Assembly (NCBI GenBank): GCA_030066245.1
Contig: JASJBY010000097.1
Coordinates: 1 to 10,862 of the forward strand
Reading direction: 5' to 3'
Source of the DNA: Gammaproteobacteria bacterium
GTDB taxonomy: Bacteria > Pseudomonadota > Gammaproteobacteria > JAABTG01
DNA length: 10,862 bases
Shown: piece by piece, positions 6,308 to 10,862 of the stretch
Position numbering within the stretch: the first letter of the stretch is position 1
Layout: each line of letters opens with the position of its first letter
Made by a program: the position numbers and the translations under genes
Notes under the pieces: model-generated
What the model was told of the DNA's origin: nothing
The model's input: the letters and a program-made list of their open reading frames with translations, nothing else
Database searches by the model: none

Positions 6308-7944
6308 GCGTTTACCGTCACTGCGCCAAGGGAGAGCCGGATGCGGCATCCCTCGTGGTAATCCGGGTCTATCTGGATAGAACCGCCATGTTGACTGACG
6401 AATTCCTGGGTGAGTGCAAGCCCCATGCCGGCGCGGCCGCGGCGATTTCGCCAGCCGATGAAAAAGGGCTCGAACACCCGGTAGCGATTCTCCGGCTCGA
6501 TACCCAGCCCGTTGTCCTGAACTTCGACCTCAACCGTGTCGTCTATTGCTCGGGTCGAGAGGCGCAGCTCCCGGTGCGTCTTGGTGGTCTCGTTCAAGGC
6601 CAGGACGGCGTTGTCGATCAGATGCTTAAACATGGAGCGCAGCTGGTTCTTGTGCCCGTTGAAACTGGGCAGCACATGGGCTGGACGCCAATCCACCACG
6701 ATACCGGCGGCCAGCAGCCGGTCGGTCTCGATCTCGAGCACCTGACGGAGCAGCGCATTGACATTCACCAGGGCACCAGCCTCCTTTTGCTCTTCCGGGA
6801 GTGTTGCCTTCAGTGTCGCCATGGCCTGCTGGCCCGAGGCGCTTATCTGCGCCAGCATGCGCGCGAGCGTCATGGGTTCTATCTTGTCCCGTTTGAGCAT
6901 GCCGATGGCGGCCTGGATGACGTTTAGCGGACCCTGCATCTGGTAGACGGCCGCCCCCAGGGCCTCCCGCATACCGTGGATCATCTGCTGTTCCGCCAGG
7001 CGTGCGCGCAGATTCTCCAGATGTGCGCGTTCCACCTCCCGGCGCCGGGCAGTAACATCGTTTGCCAGCAGTAAAAGGTGCCGCTCGCCAGCCCCCTTGT
7101 TGCCAAAGTAATTTCGGGCGCTGGAGTCGGCCCCCCGGGCCGGGGTGCCGGAACAGGAGAACCAGCGGGGTCCACTGCTGCCGGGGATCTCGATGCTAAC
7201 CTCCACATCCTTGAAACTCTGCCCTCTCCGACAAGCATCCACAGGGTCAAATCCCGCCTGCTCGCTCAGCGCCTCGCGCAGCACGTCGACGGGCTCACGT
7301 CCATGCAAGTCGCCGAGCAGCTTTTTGTACTCGTGGTTGTCGAGAAGGACCTCTCCCGCCGCGTCCAGCAGGACCACTAGCACCGGGGCCGCATCGAGGA
7401 CGGTCTCGATGCGCATCTTCTGTTGTCGCAGCTGGGTCTCGAGCTCGTGCTCGTGGCTTACGTCTCGGTGCATGCCAAGGAAAAAGGCGATCGCCCCATC
7501 CTGGTTCAGCACTGGGGAAATGGTCAACGCGGCGATGTAGTCCTCGCCGTTGCGCGTGCGGTTCACTAATGTGCCGGACCAGGCCTTCTTGCCTTTAATG
7601 GTTCGCCACAGCCGTCTGTAGATGGCCTCGGGCGTGGCATTGCTGGAGAGAATGGACTGTTTCTTACCGAGCACCTCGTCCCGGGGATACCCGCTCAACG
7701 TCTCGAACGCCCGGTTTGCATAGAGGATATTGGCATTCGAGTCGGTGATCGAGATGGCCACCGTGGCCTGCTCAACCGCCTCGAAGAAGAGCCGCGGCGG
7801 TAGCGGAGCCTCGGGGCTGCCGGCCATCAGAGTCAGCAGCTCAACCACCTCGGCCGGAGTTCCAGCCGGCGGTGAAGCCAAGAAGCCGCCGAGGGCGTCA
7901 CTGACGGTCTGCATCGCGAGGTCGGTTGAGCTTCGGGTCGTCAC
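6304..7944 (-). CDS. nifL: NifL, redox- and nitrogen-responsive anti-activator of NifA
   Basis: NifL binds NifA and blocks it when O2 or fixed nitrogen is present. This 546-residue protein has PAS1 (about 50-165; ISITDSNANILYANRAF at 64-80), which in A. vinelandii binds FAD as the redox sensor, and PAS2 (about 178-300). A histidine-kinase-like central region follows (about 318-385), then a GHKL ATP-binding domain with the N box around Asn445, DNGLGI at 477-482, FEPFF at 491-495 and GMGLAL at 506-511. In the H-box segment (AAVYQMQGP, 331-339) the phospho-acceptor position is Tyr334, so it should not work as a kinase. This agrees with NifL acting by direct contact. The start is GTG at 7944 with GGGAG eight bases upstream. 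A TTG at 7986 would precede the predicted transcript and an ATG at 7914 lacks a binding site. It is coupled to nifA by ATGA. Confidence 0.94.
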   Translation of the reverse strand: MTTRSSTDLAMQTVSDALGGFLASPPAGTPAEVVELLTLMAGSPEAPLPPRLFFEAVEQATVAISITDSNANILYANRAFETLSGYPRDEVLGKKQSILSSNATPEAIYRRLWRTIKGKKAWSGTLVNRTRNGEDYIAALTISPVLNQDGAIAFFLGMHRDVSHEHELETQLRQQKMRIETVLDAAPVLVVLLDAAGEVLLDNHEYKKLLGDLHGREPVDVLREALSEQAGFDPVDACRRGQSFKDVEVSIEIPGSSGPRWFSCSGTPARGADSSARNYFGNKGAGERHLLLLANDVTARRREVERAHLENLRARLAEQQMIHGMREALGAAVYQMQGPLNVIQAAIGMLKRDKIEPMTLARMLAQISASGQQAMATLKATLPEEQKEAGALVNVNALLRQVLEIETDRLLAAGIVVDWRPAHVLPSFNGHKNQLRSMFKHLIDNAVLALNETTKTHRELRLSTRAIDDTVEVEVQDNGLGIEPENRYRVFEPFFIGWRNRRGRAGMGLALTQEFVSQHGGSIQIDPDYHEGCRIRLSLGAVTVNA

Positions 7945-7952
7945 GGGCGAAT

Positions 7953-7957
7953 CTCCC
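7953..7957 (-). promoter_or_regulatory. Ribosome binding site that sets the nifL GTG start
   Basis: The minus strand reads GGGAG, eight bases before GTG at 7944-7942. Neither the upstream TTG (7986) nor the downstream ATG (7914) has a comparable site. Confidence 0.7.
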
Positions 7958-7981
7958 AAGCGGGTGCTTAAAACGACCCAA

Positions 7982-7997
7982 AGCAAAATCTGTTCCC
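7982..7997 (-). promoter_or_regulatory. Candidate sigma-54 promoter of nifLA
   Basis: On the minus strand the site reads GGGAACAGATTTTGCT. It has GG at 7996-7995 and GC at 7984-7983, ten bases apart, with a perfect TTGCT -12 block and a weaker -24 block (GGAAC instead of GGCAC). It would start transcription near 7971, 27 bases before the nifL GTG. The match is weaker than those of nifB and rnfA and a chance occurrence is possible. Confidence 0.5.
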
Positions 7998-8023
7998 GCC
8001 CCTCCCCCTAGCGCGGCAGCGCG

Positions 8024-8040
8024 TCCCGTTCTTAACGGGA
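8024..8040. other. Short perfect hairpin in the nifL-rnf regulatory gap
   Basis: TCCCGTT and AACGGGA form a seven-base-pair stem with a three-base loop. It sits between the candidate nifL promoter and the NifA sites. No T-run follows on either strand, so it does not look like a terminator; it may be an operator or chance. Confidence 0.35.
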
Positions 8041-8100
8041 GACGTGCGCACTTTCCCTGCCCAACGACCTAAGACCTAATGCTCCGCTACCGCCTCCCCT

Positions 8101-8116
8101 TGTCGGGTTCACGACA
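8101..8116. promoter_or_regulatory. NifA upstream activator site, nifL-proximal
   Basis: This is an exact TGT-N10-ACA (TGTCGGGTTCACGACA). Its centre is about 138 bases upstream of the predicted nifL transcription start and about 251 upstream of the predicted rnfA start, so it could serve either promoter. Confidence 0.7.
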
Positions 8117-8141
8117 AAAAACGCTGCGACACCATAGCCTT

Positions 8142-8157
8142 TGTGCGCATCGCCACA
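8142..8157. promoter_or_regulatory. NifA upstream activator site, rnf-proximal
   Basis: This is a second exact TGT-N10-ACA (TGTGCGCATCGCCACA), 41 bases from its neighbour. It is about 210 bases upstream of the predicted rnfA start and about 179 upstream of that of nifL. No TGT triplet occurs between here and the rnfA promoter on the + strand, so this is the closest candidate site for rnf. Confidence 0.7.
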
Positions 8158-8332
8158 CCTGCGCAGGACCCGATGCCCGGATGATTGGGTACCTCCCGTT
8201 GGTCCCGTTCGAATGACCCTCAGTGCAGCCCAAGCCGCTGATAGTTGAAACGCATCCCGGCTGCATGCTGGTGCGGCAGTGCACCGTCTATAGACAGCCC
8301 GTTGCGCGCGACCCATTGGCGTCCCGACAGGT

Positions 8333-8348
8333 TGGCACCCAAATTGCT
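8333..8348 (+). promoter_or_regulatory. Sigma-54 promoter of rnfABC
   Basis: TGGCACCCAAATTGCT matches TGGCAC-N5-TTGCW completely, with GG at 8334-8335 and GC at 8346-8347. Transcription would begin near 8359, 32 bases before the rnfA ATG. It places the rnf operon in the NifA/sigma-54 regulon, as for the nif-linked rnf1 operon of A. vinelandii. Confidence 0.9.
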
Positions 8349-8390
8349 CCTTCGCTCGTCAGAGTAAAGCGCAATCTGGGTGGGGCTCAC

Positions 8391-8972
8391 ATGGCCGACT
8401 ATCTGATGATCATTCTGGGCACCGCGTTGGTAAACAACGTGGTGCTGGTCAAGTTTCTGGGACTCTGCCCCTTCATGGGAGTCTCCAACAAGCTGGACTC
8501 CGCCCTGGGTATGGGACTGGCCACCACGTTCGTGCTCACCCTGGCGGCAGTGGCGAGTTGGCTGCTGGAGCGGTTCGTGCTCGGTCCTCTCGAACTGGGT
8601 TACCTGCGCATCCTCACCTTCATACTGGTCATTGCCGCCGTGGTCCAGTTCACCGAGATGGCAGTGCGCAAGATCTCCCCGACCCTGTACCAGGTGTTGG
8701 GGATCTTCCTGCCGCTGATCACCACCAACTGCGCCGTGTTGGGGGTGGCCCTGTTGAACATACAGGCAGACCACAGCTTCCTTGAGAGCCTGGTCTACGG
8801 TTTCGGCTCCGCCATGGGATTCACGCTCGTGATGGTGATGTTTGCCGGTATGCGCGAGCGACTCGCCCTGCAACAGGTACCGGAAGCGTTTGCGGGAACG
8901 CCCATCGCCTTCGTGGCCGCCGGACTGCTGTCTCTGGCGTTTATGGGGTTTGCGGGTTTGACCAACACCTGA
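8391..8972 (+). CDS. rnfA: RnfA, membrane subunit of the Rnf electron-transport complex
   Basis: The 193-residue product has the length usual for RnfA and is almost entirely hydrophobic, with about six membrane-spanning segments. Cys26 (in GLCPFMG) and Cys114 (in TTNCAVLG) are the conserved cysteines that, with two from RnfE, hold a [2Fe-2S] cluster in the membrane in Rnf structures. Rnf couples ion flow across the membrane to electron transfer between NADH and ferredoxin; in diazotrophs it is thought to run toward reduced ferredoxin for nitrogenase. The ATG at 8391 lies 32 bases after a predicted sigma-54 start and is preceded only by a G-rich stretch (GGGG at 8382-8385). The frame is open upstream to 8223, but that part precedes the promoter. 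rnfB follows after 35 bases. Confidence 0.96.
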   Translation: MADYLMIILGTALVNNVVLVKFLGLCPFMGVSNKLDSALGMGLATTFVLTLAAVASWLLERFVLGPLELGYLRILTFILVIAAVVQFTEMAVRKISPTLYQVLGIFLPLITTNCAVLGVALLNIQADHSFLESLVYGFGSAMGFTLVMVMFAGMRERLALQQVPEAFAGTPIAFVAAGLLSLAFMGFAGLTNT

Positions 8973-9007
8973 ATCGGAAGCGCACTGCACACAGGAGTAA
9001 AGACGAC

Positions 9008-9538
9008 ATGCTCGCTGCAATCGCCAGTCTCACCGTCCTGGGCCTGACACTCGGGTGGCTACTCGGCATTGCAGCCCGCTACCTGAAGGTCGAAGGCAAC
9101 CCCTTGGTGGCAAAGGTCGAGGCGCTCCTGCCGGGCTCCCAGTGCGGCCAGTGCGGCTTTCCTGGCTGCGCGCCGGCGGCAGAAGCGGTGGCGAACGGCC
9201 AGGCACCTGTGACCCTGTGCCCTCCGGGAGGGCGCGCCCTGGCGGAAGAGCTGGCGGCCTTGCTGGGTGTCACGGTCGACCTCACGGGGGTCCAGGACAA
9301 GGCACCGGTCGTCGCTCACGTCCACGAGAACCTTTGCGTCGGCTGCACCAAGTGCTTCAAACGTTGCCCTACCGACGCCATCCTCGGCGGACCGAAAATG
9401 ATTCACGCAGTGTTCGCGGATGCCTGCACCGGGTGCGAGAAATGCTTCGACGTGTGCCCGACGGAGTGCATCGAGATGCGCCCCGTAGTAGCCACACTGC
9501 AGACCTGGTATTGGCCGAAGCCGGCCCAGGCCGCGTGA
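9008..9538 (+). CDS. rnfB: RnfB, iron-sulfur ferredoxin subunit of the Rnf complex
   Basis: This 176-residue protein begins with a single membrane anchor (about 3-23). A cluster-binding domain follows with Cys46-X2-Cys49-X4-Cys54-X16-Cys71 (CGQCGFPGC). Two [4Fe-4S] ferredoxin motifs come next: Cys110, 113, 116, 120 and Cys140, 143, 146, 150, each ending in Cys-Pro. RnfB is the subunit that exchanges electrons with soluble ferredoxin, so it is the exit toward nitrogenase. AGGAG at 8993-8997 lies ten bases before the ATG. The short tail after the last motif (about 20 residues) and total length fit the compact nif-linked RnfB. It is in operon with rnfA (35-base gap) and rnfC. Confidence 0.96.
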   Translation: MLAAIASLTVLGLTLGWLLGIAARYLKVEGNPLVAKVEALLPGSQCGQCGFPGCAPAAEAVANGQAPVTLCPPGGRALAEELAALLGVTVDLTGVQDKAPVVAHVHENLCVGCTKCFKRCPTDAILGGPKMIHAVFADACTGCEKCFDVCPTECIEMRPVVATLQTWYWPKPAQAA

Positions 9539-9585
9539 GCATCGTATCTATCGAGGTCTCGAAAAAGGGAAACCAGACGCCAGCC

Positions 9586-10862
9586 ATGAGACTGTTCAAG
9601 ATCCGCGGCGGTGTGCATCCCGAGTGCCGCAAAGAGCTGTGCGCCGAAAGGTCCATCGAGGACCTGCCGATGCCCGCTCTCCTTCACATCCCGTTGCAGC
9701 AACACATCGGCGCGCTGGCCACCCCGGCCGTCAGAAGGGGCGAGACGGTGGCGAAAGGCCAACTGTTGGCCCACAGCCAGGGCGTAGTCTCCGCGCCGGT
9801 GCATGCACCGAGCTCCGGGCGCATCGTGGGCATCGGCAGCTATCCGGCCCACCACGCCTCAGGCCTCAACGTGCGCACCATTTCTCTGCAGCCAGACGGC
9901 GAGGAGCGCTGGTCCGACGACATCCAGGGGGTGAACGAACCCTTCGACCTGGCGCCGGAGGAGATCGCTGCCCGCGTCTCCGCCGCCGGCATCGTGGGCA
10001 TGGGTGGAGCGACATTCCCGTCCGCCGTTAAGCTCAACCTGCGCAAGCGCTATTCCTTGCACACCCTGGTCATCAACGGCGCCGAGTGTGAGCCCTATCT
10101 CACCTGTGACGATCGGCTCATGCGCGAGCACCCGGAAGAAGTGCTCGACGGTATTCGGATCATGGCCCGTGCCCTGGGGGTCTCCAAGTGCGTCATCGCC
10201 ATTGAGAACAACAAGCCCGAGGCCCAAGAAGCCCTGGAGCAGGCAGCGAAGGAATTCGACAGTATCCAGATAGCACGCCTCCCCACCCGCTACCCCATGG
10301 GGTCCGAAAAACATTTGGTACAGACTTTGACGGGTCGCGAGACCCCGGCACGCGGTCTCACCGCCGACGTGGGCGTGGTAGTCCACAATCCGTCCACCGC
10401 CTTCGCGGTGCACGAAGCCCTGCGTTACGGCCGCCCGTTGGTATCCCGCGTCATGACCGTCACCGGGAGCGCCATACGCAGGCCGGCCAATATACGCGTG
10501 CCCCTGGGTTCGCCTTTGCAGAACCTCATCGATCACTGTGGCGGGTTCACGGTCCAGCCCGCCCAGCTTATCAGCGGCGGGCCCATGATGGGTCAGCCCC
10601 TGCCAGGCACACGCGTGCCCACGGTGAAGGGAAGCAACGGCCTGCTGGCCCTAACCGAGGCTGAGACGAGTCGCCGCGCGACCATGCCCTGCATCCGTTG
10701 CGCCAGCTGCGTGCAGGCTTGCCCCTGCGGCCTGCTGCCCCTGGACATGGCCGCCCACGTCCGAATCGGAGACCTGGAAGGCACAGTGAAGCTGGGACTG
10801 ATGGACTGTATTGGCTGCGGCTCCTGCTCCTATGTCTGCCCGGCGCACATCCCCCTGGTGCA
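9586..10862 (+). CDS. rnfC: RnfC, NADH/FMN-binding subunit of the Rnf complex, 3'-truncated by the window edge
   Basis: The first 425 codons are present and the frame is open to the window edge. The N terminus (RLFKIRGGVHP at 2-12) is typical of RnfC. The Complex I 51-kDa-like domain has GIVGMGGATFP at 135-145, the nucleotide/FMN region, and NGAECEPYLTCDDRLM at 164-179. An SLBB-like part follows around 300-320. Two [4Fe-4S] motifs are seen: Cys369, 372, 375, 379 and Cys408, 411, 414, 418. RnfC takes electrons from NADH at the cytoplasmic face. ATG at 9586 gives the usual N terminus; an in-frame GTG at 9535 overlaps the rnfB stop (GTGA) and would add 17 residues, but these do not resemble family members. 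A weak GGGA lies at 9567-9570. It is the third gene of the rnf operon; rnfD and the rest should follow. Confidence 0.95.
   Translation, partial: MRLFKIRGGVHPECRKELCAERSIEDLPMPALLHIPLQQHIGALATPAVRRGETVAKGQLLAHSQGVVSAPVHAPSSGRIVGIGSYPAHHASGLNVRTISLQPDGEERWSDDIQGVNEPFDLAPEEIAARVSAAGIVGMGGATFPSAVKLNLRKRYSLHTLVINGAECEPYLTCDDRLMREHPEEVLDGIRIMARALGVSKCVIAIENNKPEAQEALEQAAKEFDSIQIARLPTRYPMGSEKHLVQTLTGRETPARGLTADVGVVVHNPSTAFAVHEALRYGRPLVSRVMTVTGSAIRRPANIRVPLGSPLQNLIDHCGGFTVQPAQLISGGPMMGQPLPGTRVPTVKGSNGLLALTEAETSRRATMPCIRCASCVQACPCGLLPLDMAAHVRIGDLEGTVKLGLMDCIGCGSCSYVCPAHIPLV

Larger units (their letters stand above)
7945..8390. other. Divergent nifL-rnfA regulatory region
   Basis: This 446-base gap between divergent operons has no supportable gene. 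Reading rightward it holds the nifL ribosome binding site, a candidate sigma-54 promoter for nifL, a short hairpin, two TGT-N10-ACA sites and the rnfA sigma-54 promoter. The section from about 8160 to 8330 shows no further recognised site apart from a GGTGC-N6-GCACC dyad at 8270-8285. Confidence 0.75.

Noticed and set aside
7945..7986. TTG start for nifL
   Set aside because: No ribosome binding site, and it precedes the predicted transcript; GTG at 7944 has GGGAG at good spacing.
8270..8285. GGTGC-N6-GCACC dyad upstream of rnfA considered as an NtrC site
   Set aside because: NtrC sites have the opposite half-site order (GCACC then GGTGC), so this does not match.
8220..9020. Long antisense open frame (266 codons) across rnfA
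   Set aside because: It is a GC-rich shadow of rnfA with no recognisable motif or start signal.

Overview
The window is about 10.9 kb of GC-rich proteobacterial DNA from a nitrogen fixer. It carries the regulatory and FeMo-co-synthesis arm of a nif region, facing away from an rnf operon. Gene content and order (rnfABC diverging from nifL-nifA-nifB-fdxN-nifO) match the Azotobacter vinelandii / Pseudomonas stutzeri arrangement. A NifL-type anti-activator points to a gamma-proteobacterium, or a NifL-bearing beta-proteobacterium. I cannot name the genus from sequence alone.

Layout. On the right, the + strand carries rnfA (8391-8972), rnfB (9008-9538) and the first 425 codons of rnfC (9586 to the edge), the start of an Rnf membrane complex that can make low-potential ferredoxin for nitrogenase. 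On the minus strand, reading leftward from about 7.9 kb, come nifL (7944-6304), nifA (6307-4712, overlapping nifL by ATGA), a 409-base gap, nifB (4302-2788), a nif-type 2[4Fe-4S] ferredoxin fdxN (2697-2419), nifO (2333-1902), a class A flavodiiron protein (1902-586, overlapping nifO by one base), a [2Fe-2S] ferredoxin (484-200) and the beginning of a second, Shethna FeSII-like [2Fe-2S] protein (172 to the edge).

Regulation can be read directly from the two long gaps. The nifA-nifB gap holds a near-consensus sigma-54 promoter for nifB preceded by two exact NifA sites (TGT-N10-ACA), and also a pair of inverted REP-like hairpins. The nifL-rnfA gap holds a consensus sigma-54 promoter for rnfA, a plausible one for nifL, and between them a shared pair of exact TGT-N10-ACA sites. 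This predicts that NifA drives rnf and nifB and may also drive its own operon.

The most unusual part is the left end. Where A. vinelandii has nifQ and other genes after nifO, this cluster has an O2-reducing flavodiiron protein, a [2Fe-2S] ferredoxin and an FeSII-like protein, apparently co-transcribed with nifB. FeSII homologues protect nitrogenase conformationally and flavodiiron proteins reduce O2 or NO to harmless products. Together they look like an oxygen-defence cassette wired into the nif regulon. That functional reading is inference; the gene identities are well supported.
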